Below are positions 1 to 7,505 of a stretch of DNA of 32,910 nt, in pieces. This stretch comes from Chloroflexota bacterium (lineage in GTDB: Bacteria > Chloroflexota > UBA6077 > CF-72): contig JAFAZN010000184.1 of assembly GCA_019239775.1 (NCBI GenBank), forward strand, positions 1-32,910, read 5' to 3'. The notes beneath the pieces are model-generated. The model worked only from the letters and a program-made list of their open reading frames with translations, was not told the DNA's origin and searched no databases. A program made the position numbers and the translations under genes. Each line of letters opens with the position of its first letter. Within the stretch, counting starts at the first letter, position 1.

Positions 1-84
1 AATCGCGCACGGCGGCGCAGGGCGCTGAGTGGTCGAGGCGATGACCTCGCCATCGCGCGTGGTGACCTGAACGTCTACTGCCAT
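1..84 (-). CDS. Possible N-terminus of a gene running off the left edge
   Basis: An ATG at 84-82 on the minus strand opens a frame that stays open to the window edge (28 codons, beginning MAVDVQVTTRDGEVIAS). An AGAGG sequence lies about nine bases upstream of the ATG, and a TACAGT box (106-111, minus strand) lies further up, so a start here is plausible. Too little is visible to name a family. Because only 28 codons are seen, a chance open frame in GC-rich DNA cannot be excluded. Confidence 0.3.
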   Translation of the reverse strand, partial: MAVDVQVTTRDGEVIASTTQRPAPPCAI

Positions 85-234
85 TGGCTATTGGCCTCTA
101 GCCGAACTGTAACGGCTAACCGCCAGCGCCTGCCGCCAACGCCGCCGCTGCCGCCCACAGCGTGCTCTTCCTCACGGATGTCGTTCCTTACGCAGTAACG
201 GTCCCGACCAAGGTGGAATTCTTTCCGGGTTGAA

Positions 235-408
235 GTCCCCACGGAGGTTGTCCCCACGGGGTGGCGTCCCCACAGAGTGCTGCCCCCACGGAGTGATGAC
301 CCCACGGAGTGATGACCCCACGCAGGGATGACCCGTGGAGTGATGAACTCACGGGAGTGTTCACCACGGTAGTAATGTGCCCGCCAAGGTGATGTCCCCC
401 GCCGGGCG
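235..408 (+). repeat. Intergenic 16-bp degenerate tandem repeat (cluster 1)
   Basis: About eleven units of a CCCCACGGAGTGATGA-like sequence lie between the left-edge gene and the 3' end of the 6-phosphogluconate dehydrogenase-like gene. Unit starts at 250, 266, 282, 298, 314 and 330 are exactly 16 bases apart; flanking units vary from 15 to 17. More degenerate traces extend left to about 165. A hairpin can form at 332-355 (CCCGT and GAGT pairing with ACTC and ACGGG, one bulged base). The period is not a multiple of three, so open frames crossing it are not coding. The rest of 85-431 shows nothing else I can identify. Confidence 0.9.
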
Positions 409-431
409 GAGCGCAGCGATCGCTCGTGCCG

Positions 432-1361
432 TTAGACCGGCGCGGAGCGCACGCCAGACTCCTTGCCATCCACGCGCACTGCGTGGCCTCCAAACTCGTT
501 GCGCAGGGCGGCCAGCACTCGCCACGAGAACGAATTGCGGTCTCGCGAGTAGAAGCGGCTGAACAGCGACATCGTGATGACCGGCGCAGGCACGTCCTCG
601 TCGATCGCCGCCTCAATGGTCCATCGGCCTTCGCCTGAATCGTCCACCCAACCCTCAAGCGCCTCGAGCTTCGGGTCCTTTTCAAAGGCCGAAACTGCCA
701 GGTCCAGGAGCCAGGAGCGCACCACGCTGCCGTGCTGCCAGATCTTCCCAACCTGAGTCAGGTCAATTGGATACTCAGACTTCTCCAGAACCTGGAAGCC
801 TTCGGCAAACGCCTGCATCATGCCGTACTCGACGCCGTTGTGAACCATCTTGGTAAAATGTCCGGCGCCGTTGGGCCCAACGAGGCCATAGCCGTCTTCC
901 GGCGCGAGCGTCTTCACCGCGGGCTCGATCCGCGCAAACGCCGCTGGTGAGCCACCGGCCATGATCGAGTAGCCAACTTGCAGGCCCCAGATTCCGCCAC
1001 TGGTGCCGCAATCGACAAACTCGAAGCCTCTGCTTTGAATGCGTTCGGCTCGCGCCTTGGTGTCTTTCCACTTGGAGTTGCCGCCGTCGACGAAGAGGTC
1101 GCCAGGCGAGCAGATGTCCATGAGCTGGTTGAGATACTGATCGGTGACGCCACCCGCCGGCAGCATGAGCCAGATGTTCCTTGGGGCTGTGACTCTTTGG
1201 ACCAGGTCCTCGAGCGAGGTGGCGCCCGTGGCCCCGTTCTTGACAGCTTCCTGCACCGGGCCAGGGCTGCGGTTGAAGGCCACGACGTCGTGCCCGCCGC
1301 GGGCGAGGCGGTGAACCATGTTGCCGCCCATGCGGCCGAGGCCAACGAAGCCAAGCTGCAT
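432..1361 (-). CDS. gnd: 6-phosphogluconate dehydrogenase (decarboxylating), short GntZ/YqeC-like form
   Basis: A 309-residue member of the 6-phosphogluconate dehydrogenase family, which oxidises 6-phosphogluconate with NAD(P)+ and releases CO2 and ribulose 5-phosphate. The N-terminal Rossmann fold shows GLGRMGG at residues 7-13; SGGIWG (121-126) and HFTKMVHNGVEYG (168-180, with Lys171 and Asn175 as the expected catalytic residues) are the family active-site segments. The length matches the roughly 300-residue bacterial form rather than the 470-residue E. coli type. The ATG start has a purine-rich GAGAGGGAG upstream. It follows the C45 peptidase gene on the same strand after 46 bases and may share its transcript. 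No glucose-6-phosphate dehydrogenase or lactonase gene is nearby. A related beta-hydroxyacid dehydrogenase activity remains possible, but the HFxKMVHNG segment argues for 6PGDH. Confidence 0.88.
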   Translation of the reverse strand: MQLGFVGLGRMGGNMVHRLARGGHDVVAFNRSPGPVQEAVKNGATGATSLEDLVQRVTAPRNIWLMLPAGGVTDQYLNQLMDICSPGDLFVDGGNSKWKDTKARAERIQSRGFEFVDCGTSGGIWGLQVGYSIMAGGSPAAFARIEPAVKTLAPEDGYGLVGPNGAGHFTKMVHNGVEYGMMQAFAEGFQVLEKSEYPIDLTQVGKIWQHGSVVRSWLLDLAVSAFEKDPKLEALEGWVDDSGEGRWTIEAAIDEDVPAPVITMSLFSRFYSRDRNSFSWRVLAALRNEFGGHAVRVDGKESGVRSAPV

Positions 1362-1407
1362 ATCTCTGTGTTCTCCCTCTCAGGAGGTTCAGTATGACGC
1401 AGCGCGC

Positions 1408-2493
1408 TCAGAGTGCGTAACACGCGTAGGCGTGTTCACAGGGCGGCCCCTCGGCCAGCCATAGCGTGCGCTCGGTGAGGTCCATGACCGCTGAGACGAC
1501 GGTGGGGCAGGCCTCCTCGGGTGGATCGTCTGGATGCACGTGCCGACAGACGCTGTCGGGAAAATTGTCATGGTCTCTCAGGCAAGCCTGCACATCGGCC
1601 ACGCTCAACGGCTGTCGTGCATCCAGCACTGAACGCATCCGCGCCAAGCGAGTAAGCGAATGCGGCCGCCGCTCCGCAAACGGCGGCTCCTCCACCCCCA
1701 GGTGTTCAGGCTCCAAGAAGTGATTGGTGTGCGCCAGGAGCCCGCGCGCAGGGCCGAACGAGCACGAGGTCCCAGGCGCTGCCTCCACGTCGACCGCGCG
1801 GTCCGGCGCCTGCGCGACGACAAAATTCGCGGAGCACGACCGTGGCGTCGCACTTACCAAACGCACGGCATCGTCAAACGACGTGGACCGCAAGATCTCG
1901 TAGCACCGCACGTGGAATGGCTTCTCGAGATGAGCCCAATCGTCCTCCGTACTCAGCAGCCCGTTGATGGCCAACCCCAGGCCGAGTGAGTTGAGCCCAA
2001 TCTTGCCGCCAACGATGCCTGCCTCTGTAAACGCAAGCGTTTCAAATGAGCCACCTTCGTAGCGCGTATGCACGACGGCGCCCGCCACAGAAGGGATCCA
2101 GTCCCAGTTCTCTCCAAGCAGCAGGTGCCCGTTCGAGGACGCGCCTGGCAGCACCGCGAAGGAGGTACATCCGTCCGGTCCGCCCACCGGGATGATGCTG
2201 TACTGGTAGTAGAGCAGCTCATACCTGATGTTGAGCATGACCACGTCAAGAAGCTCCTGGCGGCTGGTCTCGGCGATCCCGCGGATCACCTCGAAATAGT
2301 CCGCGGAGCGCTGCAGCACGGGCACGTACTGCGAAGCCCGCCGCCGAACCTCGTCGATCGGAAGCTGCGCCTCACGCTCGAAGCGGTCGTAATAGACGCT
2401 GAGGTTGTGCGCAATCTGCCCGCGCAGGGCCATGCCGTGTTGCCGGCCCTGCTCGAACGGCTCGCCGTCGATTTCCACTACGGGCAGCGTCAC
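1408..2493 (-). CDS. C45 family autoproteolytic acyltransferase/hydrolase
   Basis: A 361-residue protein of the peptidase C45 (acyl-CoA:6-aminopenicillanic acid acyltransferase-like) Ntn-hydrolase family. These enzymes cut themselves before an internal cysteine, which then becomes the N-terminal nucleophile for amide hydrolysis or acyl transfer. GPDGCTSF places that cysteine at residue 109, followed by GENWDW about 20 residues later and AHTNHF further on, both typical of the family. The N-terminal EPFEQGRQHG segment is also characteristic. No signal peptide is visible. The GTG start at 2493 lies 7 bases after a TACGAT box with no ribosome-binding site, suggesting a leaderless transcript. The natural substrate cannot be told; most environmental members are not penicillin enzymes. 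Confidence 0.87.
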   Translation of the reverse strand: MTLPVVEIDGEPFEQGRQHGMALRGQIAHNLSVYYDRFEREAQLPIDEVRRRASQYVPVLQRSADYFEVIRGIAETSRQELLDVVMLNIRYELLYYQYSIIPVGGPDGCTSFAVLPGASSNGHLLLGENWDWIPSVAGAVVHTRYEGGSFETLAFTEAGIVGGKIGLNSLGLGLAINGLLSTEDDWAHLEKPFHVRCYEILRSTSFDDAVRLVSATPRSCSANFVVAQAPDRAVDVEAAPGTSCSFGPARGLLAHTNHFLEPEHLGVEEPPFAERRPHSLTRLARMRSVLDARQPLSVADVQACLRDHDNFPDSVCRHVHPDDPPEEACPTVVSAVMDLTERTLWLAEGPPCEHAYACYAL

Positions 2494-2500
2494 TGCCGGT

Positions 2501-2506
2501 ATCGTA
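2501..2506 (-). promoter_or_regulatory. Candidate -10 box for a leaderless C45 peptidase transcript
   Basis: TACGAT on the minus strand ends 7 bases before the GTG at 2493. There is no Shine-Dalgarno sequence in between, and the same geometry recurs at four other genes in this window. Confidence 0.45.
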
Positions 2507-2523
2507 ATGTGCCGCGGAGGCGG

Positions 2524-4509
2524 TTAGGGCAGGGTGTAGAAGACGCCGTCGGCGGAGACGGCGGCGGCGCCGTTGGCGTCTCGGCTTCGAACGCGGTAGT
2601 GGTACACGGCCCCGGGCGCCAGACCGGTAAGTTGCATCTGATGGCGTGTATCCGCCACCAGATCGACCGGCGTGGAGAGCTCGTAGGCAGTCGTGAGCCC
2701 ATACTCAACCTGGCCGTCGGCAGGCACATCGGTGCTCCAGGTCACCTGCGCACTGGTCGCGGTGAGTCCAGGCGCCATGGTCACGCTGCGAATGAGCGGG
2801 CCGTTGTCAACCTGCACCGAAACACCCGCCGAGGCGCCCGACCGGCCGATGACATCAGTAGCCCGCGCACTGACAGTGTGCGGCACGAGCGTGCTCAGCC
2901 CTGCTGTGTTCCAGGTGACCGTATAGGGCGCTGCAGTGACGGGCGTCCCCACGGGAAGTCCGTCCACGAAAAACTGCATGCGCGCAATCGGTGCGTCGTC
3001 GTCGACGACGGCCGAAAGCTGGGTCTGTCCGGTGACAACCGTTCCGTCCGCAGGCCCGGTGAGCGTAATGGCAGGCGGAATCTGGACGACCGAAGCAGAG
3101 AGCGGCGAGCGCGCCCCCGCCACACCAATGACAAACGGTTGTGGGAATGCGGCCAGGCTCGTCTGAGCGCTCGCGGCGCTGCTGCCGCCGAGGGTTGCCT
3201 GGCGCAGGTTGAGCACGCCCGGGCCGAGGGGATTGAGCACGCCGATCCAGTAGCGCGTGCCTTCGAGAACGTTGATCGGGGGCACGCTCACGTTGATCCA
3301 CCCGGGCACCAGCGCGGGCGCACTACCTTGTGACAGGATCGTGCCGGGCGAACCAGCCTGGTCCGCATACAGAGCCACGCGCATGACGGGCGCCGTGCTG
3401 CCCACGTCGACGTACAGCCGCAACGCGCTTGCCTGACCGCTCTGGGTGGCCACGTACTGAAAGGCCGTCGCCTCACCACCGCGCAGCGCCAGCCGATCGG
3501 GCTGGACGTTGTCATCGCCGATGAGCGTGGCGGGTCCGTTTGGCGCAGTACTGAAGAGGGCATCGCCGGATGCGCCCAGTGCGCCCTGGCCATCCCAGGC
3601 CTTGACGCGGAAGTGGTACAGCGTAGCGGGCCGCAGGCCCGTGAGCAGCATGGACTGGCTCGGGCCGTTGAACACCTTCAGCAGCGTGAACGCGCCGTAG
3701 TTGGTGGTGGTGCCGTACTCCACCTGGGCAACGTTGCCGGTTGAGCTCGCCCAGCCAACCGTCGCCGTGGTGCCTGTGGCCTGTAAGACGACGAGGTCCG
3801 CCACTTCGGGACCGCTGCCGGCCGGAGCGGTGAGAAGCGTGTTGGGCACCGAGAGGCCGACGCCACCGCCAGCGGTGATGCTGCGCGCCAGGAACCGATA
3901 GGGCGTGCCAGGCTGCAAGCCCACAAGCACGACCCGGTGCGCAGTGACCAGCGATGGGTCGCGCAGCACCTTGAGCCCGACGTCCGTCGGCCCGCCGTAC
4001 TCAATCTGCGACGTGGCCGGCTGGTTGGTCGTCCAGCTGATCGTGGCGCTCGAGCGGGTGATGCTGCTGGTCGCAAGGTCGCTGATCAGCGGCGGCACGG
4101 AGGTCGCGGTGCTGGTCGGCGTTGACGTAATCGTCGGGGTCGCGGTCACCGTTGAGGTTGGTGTACGGCTGGCGGTGGGCGTCACCGTCGCGGTGACGGT
4201 GCTCGTGCGGGTTGGCGTGCGCGAAGGCGTGGCCGTGGCGAGGATGACCAGCGTGGCAGGCGCCGAGGATGTCAGCGTGGGCGTCGGCGTCGAGGCACTC
4301 ATTGAGACCACTGGCGTCATAGTCCGCGTGGGGGTGACGCTGGCCGTTGGGGTCACCGTGGCGGTGGCGGTGTTCGATGCGGTCGGCGTGCGACTCGGCG
4401 TTGCCGTCAGCGTGACCTGCTGCGCTTCGCTCACCAGCAGCGGCTCGCTACGAACGCTGCCCCATACCAGGAACGCCAGGGCGCCTAGCAGCAGCACGCG
4501 TGCGATCAC
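2524..4509 (-). CDS. Secreted or anchored fibronectin type III/Ig-like protein with Thr-Pro stalk
   Basis: A 661-residue protein. Residues 1-20 form a hydrophobic signal or anchor segment. Residues about 35-138 are a low-complexity Thr/Pro/Ser/Ala stalk made of TPTxTxT-like repeats, common in Chloroflexota and Actinobacteria surface proteins and likely a wall-spanning or glycosylated spacer. Then come two fibronectin type III-like domains (about 139-229 and 233-323, each with a QxEYG strand and LxGLxPGTxYxF ending), a jelly-roll-like region (about 328-476), a bacterial Ig-like domain (about 478-568) and a third FnIII domain to the C-terminus. These QxEYG-type FnIII domains resemble the N-terminal domains of purple acid phosphatases, but no catalytic domain is present. 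It probably binds a surface ligand or matrix. The GTG start at 4509 has no clear ribosome-binding site. Confidence 0.75.
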   Translation of the reverse strand: MIARVLLLGALAFLVWGSVRSEPLLVSEAQQVTLTATPSRTPTASNTATATVTPTASVTPTRTMTPVVSMSASTPTPTLTSSAPATLVILATATPSRTPTRTSTVTATVTPTASRTPTSTVTATPTITSTPTSTATSVPPLISDLATSSITRSSATISWTTNQPATSQIEYGGPTDVGLKVLRDPSLVTAHRVVLVGLQPGTPYRFLARSITAGGGVGLSVPNTLLTAPAGSGPEVADLVVLQATGTTATVGWASSTGNVAQVEYGTTTNYGAFTLLKVFNGPSQSMLLTGLRPATLYHFRVKAWDGQGALGASGDALFSTAPNGPATLIGDDNVQPDRLALRGGEATAFQYVATQSGQASALRLYVDVGSTAPVMRVALYADQAGSPGTILSQGSAPALVPGWINVSVPPINVLEGTRYWIGVLNPLGPGVLNLRQATLGGSSAASAQTSLAAFPQPFVIGVAGARSPLSASVVQIPPAITLTGPADGTVVTGQTQLSAVVDDDAPIARMQFFVDGLPVGTPVTAAPYTVTWNTAGLSTLVPHTVSARATDVIGRSGASAGVSVQVDNGPLIRSVTMAPGLTATSAQVTWSTDVPADGQVEYGLTTAYELSTPVDLVADTRHQMQLTGLAPGAVYHYRVRSRDANGAAAVSADGVFYTLP

Positions 4510-4576
4510 AGGACGATCAGAGTGCCATGCGCACCGGCGCCTGTCTAGAGGCGCGCTGATCGTGCTGCTGCTAGGC
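4483..4576. repeat. 16-bp inverted repeat around the start of the FnIII gene
   Basis: GCCTAGCAGCAGCACG at 4483-4498 is the exact reverse complement of 4561-4576. The left arm lies inside the signal-peptide codons of the FnIII gene and the right arm lies upstream in the 108-base gap to the MoaD-like gene. The 62-base loop contains the start codon. Confidence 0.6.
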
Positions 4577-4617
4577 CCGCGCCTGGTCGCCGCCGCGCTG
4601 CCTCCCGCGCAGCGCGG

Positions 4618-4890
4618 CTAGCCGCCGGCGATTGGGGGCAGCAACTCCAGCACGTCTCCACCATGTAGGCGGTCATCCAACCGGACCATCTCGCCTTTTA
4701 CGTGCACCAGCAACTGGCCCCAGAGCCACTCGTCCTTCTTGGCGCCGGCGAAGGCGTGGAACTCGGTGCTGCGGCGGGCCAGCTCGCGCAGCACATCGCG
4801 CAGCGTGGCGCCCTCTGGCACCTCCATCGACAGCGTGCCCGCCCCGAGCCCTGCGCGGTACGGTGGGTAGGCAACCACCTCCACGTGCAT
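4618..4890 (-). CDS. MoaD/ThiS family small sulfur-carrier protein
   Basis: A 90-residue beta-grasp protein ending in Gly-Gly, the C-terminus that is adenylated and thiocarboxylated in MoaD and ThiS. The pattern LSMEVPEGATLRDVLREL, then GQLLVHVKG and LHGGDVLELLPPIAGG is typical of the family. It starts 27 bases after the aldehyde ferredoxin oxidoreductase stop, so the two are probably co-transcribed. In many genomes a MoaD-like gene next to an AOR gene is thought to serve the tungsto-bispyranopterin cofactor; that role here is inferred from the neighbourhood. The start codon sits just after a perfect palindrome. No MoaE, MoeB or other cofactor genes are in the window. Confidence 0.85.
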   Translation of the reverse strand: MHVEVVAYPPYRAGLGAGTLSMEVPEGATLRDVLRELARRSTEFHAFAGAKKDEWLWGQLLVHVKGEMVRLDDRLHGGDVLELLPPIAGG

Positions 4891-4894
4891 GGTC

Positions 4895-4909
4895 GCCAGG
4901 TGACCTGGC
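4895..4909 (-). promoter_or_regulatory. Palindrome in the AOR-MoaD junction, at the translation start region
   Basis: GCCAGGTGACCTGGC has two perfect arms pairing around a 3-base loop. In the mRNA the hairpin would end five bases before the MoaD ATG and would include the only purine-rich AGG, so it could limit translation of the carrier relative to the enzyme. Confidence 0.4.
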
Positions 4910-4917
4910 CTTACCGT

Positions 4918-6816
4918 TCAGGCAACGGCCACTGGCTGCTGCGGGGCCAGAATCGGCTGTGGCAGGCCAAGGCGCTCCAGGACTTCGGCAGCGATGGCAC
5001 CTGTTTCGGCGTCCCACTGCCGCAGGCGGTAGTACTCGGCCAGCATCTCCGAAAAGGGCGGCAGGCCCGGGCCGTCGGCGCCGATGTCGCGGGGCTGCGA
5101 CAGCATCCGCGGCGGCATCAGGTCATCCCACGGCCCTGAGCCGCACGCCAGGTTGAAGAGGCGCTTCTGCAAGAAGATGCGCTCACCCGTCTCCAACAGC
5201 CCATCCAACGACACCGAACCTCCAGTCACGTAGCGGTACCAGTTCCAGATGTGCGTTGGCTTGATGCCCCCAAAGAACAGGAACTTGCAGCATTTCAACG
5301 AGTCGAACCAGCTCATCAGGTTCTGCCCGATCATCACCAGGCGCGGCGACTCTGCCGCGTTCTGCCGGTGCACCGGCTCGTCGTAACCAAACTCGGGCAG
5401 CGACACCACCCTCTGAAACACGTGCGCGAAGCTCGACAGATGGTCCGCTCCGCGATGCGAGGTGGCATACGCAACGGCGTTGGCGTAGAAGGCGCGCGGA
5501 TCGTGCGCCGGGAAGTCCAGCCCGCGCACGTGCACGGCGAACTCTTCGCCGCCGATGTCGCGAGCCAGCCGCAGGGTGCCTTCTCCGAGCCGAGTCGCGA
5601 ACCCACCGTCGCGCAAGCCGATCCGCTGCATGAGCTCGGTCGCCGCGGCGTGGTTGCCCCAACTGATGTCGAGGCCATCTGTATCCGAGGACGAGAGCAA
5701 GCCGCGCTCGTAAGCCTCCATGGCGAAGCCGATGGTCGCGCCCGCTGAGATGGTGTCCATCCCCAGCCGGTTGCAGATCTCGTTCAGCTTTTGCACCGCG
5801 CCGATGTCGTCGATCAAGAGATTCGAGCCATTCAGCGACGTGGTCTCGTACTCCAGGCCGCCCTGCTCGATACCGGCGTATGGGCCTTCGGTCACCTGGA
5901 CGGTGCGTCCGCAGCCGATGATGCAATTGCCGCAGTAGTAGCGGCCGGTCAGGATGCTGTCGCGCATGGCCGCGCCCGAGATCTTGTCGGGCGCCTCGGG
6001 CCAGTGATCCTGCTGCCAGTTTTTGATCGGCCAGTTGCCCATCTTGTCATGGGTGGGGATGCCGCCGGCCGTGCCGAGCGCACCGAAGCCCTTGCCGGTG
6101 CTGACGATTTCCTTGCGAACGTCCTTCAGGTACTCGTTGAGTCCCGACTCGTCGGCAATCGGAAATGTGCCCGTGCCGCGAACGGCGACGGCCTTGAGGT
6201 TCTTGGAGCCCATGACCGCCCCAAGGCCGGAGCGACCCACCGCGCGGCCATCTTTGCCGTCGACCATGATCGCGGCGAAGCGCACGAGCTTTTCACCAGC
6301 GGGGCCGATGCACGCGACACCCGCCTCCTGCCCTCTTCTGCCCGCGGAACCGACTTCCTCGCGCACCTGGTCATGCGTCTCGAAGGTGTCTTTGCCCCAG
6401 AGGTGGCTCGCATCGCGGAGTTCGACCTCACCGTCGTGGATCCACAGGTAGACCGGCCTGTCAGCCTTGCCGCGAATGGTCAGGGCGTCGAAGCCTGCCT
6501 TCTTCAGGTCGTTGGCCCAGTGGCCGCCACACTCGGCTTCACCCCAGACACCGGTGAGTGGACTCCGCGCGCATACGCCAAAACGGTTCGAGAGAGGTAC
6601 GGCCGTGCCAGCAAAAGGACCGGTGGCCCAGACCATGACGTTGTTCGGACCGAGCGGGTCGGCCTTGTAGGTCTGTTCCTCCCACAGCAGGTGCGCCCCC
6701 AGGCCCGTGCCGCCAAGCCAGCGGTCGGCCATGTCCTGGGTTAGCTCTTTCACATGGTGAGAGCCAGTTGAGAGATCGACGTCGAGAATGGCGCCCATGT
6801 AGCCAAGGGGTGGCAT
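4918..6816 (-). CDS. aor: Aldehyde ferredoxin oxidoreductase (tungsten-type)
   Basis: A 632-residue protein covering the full AOR family length. These enzymes oxidise aldehydes to carboxylic acids, or run in reverse, passing electrons to ferredoxin through a 4Fe-4S cluster beside a tungsten bis-pyranopterin. The N-terminal domain begins GYMGAILDVDLSTG and includes SNRFGVCARSPLTG. The cluster ligands are Cys295, Cys298 and Cys302 (CGNCIIGC), with the fourth in LKCCKF (Cys509 or 510). GRSGLGAVMGSKNLKAVAVRG (about 194-214) is the usual family signature. It precedes the MoaD-like gene by 27 bases and follows the DUF4352-like gene by 55. No Shine-Dalgarno sequence precedes the ATG; a TACACT box sits ten bases upstream. 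No dedicated ferredoxin or NADH-coupling subunit is encoded nearby. Substrate is unknown. Confidence 0.93.
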   Translation of the reverse strand: MPPLGYMGAILDVDLSTGSHHVKELTQDMADRWLGGTGLGAHLLWEEQTYKADPLGPNNVMVWATGPFAGTAVPLSNRFGVCARSPLTGVWGEAECGGHWANDLKKAGFDALTIRGKADRPVYLWIHDGEVELRDASHLWGKDTFETHDQVREEVGSAGRRGQEAGVACIGPAGEKLVRFAAIMVDGKDGRAVGRSGLGAVMGSKNLKAVAVRGTGTFPIADESGLNEYLKDVRKEIVSTGKGFGALGTAGGIPTHDKMGNWPIKNWQQDHWPEAPDKISGAAMRDSILTGRYYCGNCIIGCGRTVQVTEGPYAGIEQGGLEYETTSLNGSNLLIDDIGAVQKLNEICNRLGMDTISAGATIGFAMEAYERGLLSSSDTDGLDISWGNHAAATELMQRIGLRDGGFATRLGEGTLRLARDIGGEEFAVHVRGLDFPAHDPRAFYANAVAYATSHRGADHLSSFAHVFQRVVSLPEFGYDEPVHRQNAAESPRLVMIGQNLMSWFDSLKCCKFLFFGGIKPTHIWNWYRYVTGGSVSLDGLLETGERIFLQKRLFNLACGSGPWDDLMPPRMLSQPRDIGADGPGLPPFSEMLAEYYRLRQWDAETGAIAAEVLERLGLPQPILAPQQPVAVA

Positions 6817-6871
6817 AGTGGAGGGGAGTGTAACCCCGATTGCGCCCTGCAGCCCGTCCAGTGAGGGTCGG

Positions 6872-7450
6872 CTAGGACCGGGGAAGTTCTGCTTCGCCGT
6901 AGCCCAGGTGGACGCGCAGACTCGTGGCGGAATTAGCGCCAGTCTCGAACGCGAGGTAGACAGGCATTTCGCCCCCTGGTGGCACGCTCGCGTCGAACAG
7001 GTCGCGCCTCTTCGCCGAAGTGTTCATCGCACGAGTAGCCTCGGCGTCCACCGCATAGATGCGGCCGCGATCGTCCACCAGACGGAAGTCCTGCGCCTGC
7101 GGCGTGAGCGGTTCCGTTCCCGCGTTCCGCAACATAACGTCAATGACGGTGAAGCTCCCAGCCGGACCGCCCCGATTGTTGGCGGTGAGGTCCTGGTTGC
7201 GCTCGACCCCTTGCACCACCACGCTGGCGGCGCCGAGCAAAAGCGGTTGCCCTGCCGCGGCGCGCGCGTTTGCAGCTGCCGCGGTCTGGGTCGAGGTAGG
7301 CGTCGCCTGCGCTGGCGCATTGGCGCCGCCCGGTGTTTGGACAAGCTCCCCCAGCCCGTACGGCAGTGGGGTCGTGAAGTAGGCGTACACGCCAACGAAG
7401 ATGGCCGCCAGCAAGAGCAGGCCGATGAGCCAGAGCGGGGCGCGAATCAT
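6872..7450 (-). CDS. Membrane-anchored DUF4352-like protein
   Basis: A 192-residue protein if started at the ATG at 7450, which puts the transmembrane helix (PLWLIGLLLLAAIFVGVYAYF) directly at the N-terminus. An upstream GTG at 7489 is in frame but would leave only 16 bases to the divergent Rieske gene, so the inner ATG is preferred. After the helix comes a Pro/Ala/Thr linker and, from about residue 75, an extracytoplasmic beta-sandwich domain with FTVIDVMLRNAGTEPL and FRLVDDRGRIYAV, the pattern of DUF4352 (telomeric repeat-binding factor 2-like) domains. Such domains are often found on Gram-positive-type surface lipoproteins and have no assigned reaction. It is upstream of AOR on the same strand. 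Confidence 0.65.
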   Translation of the reverse strand: MIRAPLWLIGLLLLAAIFVGVYAYFTTPLPYGLGELVQTPGGANAPAQATPTSTQTAAAANARAAAGQPLLLGAASVVVQGVERNQDLTANNRGGPAGSFTVIDVMLRNAGTEPLTPQAQDFRLVDDRGRIYAVDAEATRAMNTSAKRRDLFDASVPPGGEMPVYLAFETGANSATSLRVHLGYGEAELPRS

Positions 7451-7505
7451 GAGTGAAGCGCGCGAATTCTGGCACACCCTCTGCTTCACCAGCGGGACTG
7501 ATTAA

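Noticed and set aside
75..751. Open frames on the minus strand crossing cluster 1 (76 and 187 residues)
   Set aside because: The repeat period of 16 is not a multiple of three, the frames overlap the gnd-like gene in another frame, and the translation is Gly/Ser/Trp repeat sequence without family likeness.
2068..3333. A 421-residue open frame on the plus strand
   Set aside because: It is antisense to the C45 peptidase and FnIII genes, which both show clear family motifs, and its sequence is His/Arg-rich as expected for a shadow of GC-rich coding DNA.
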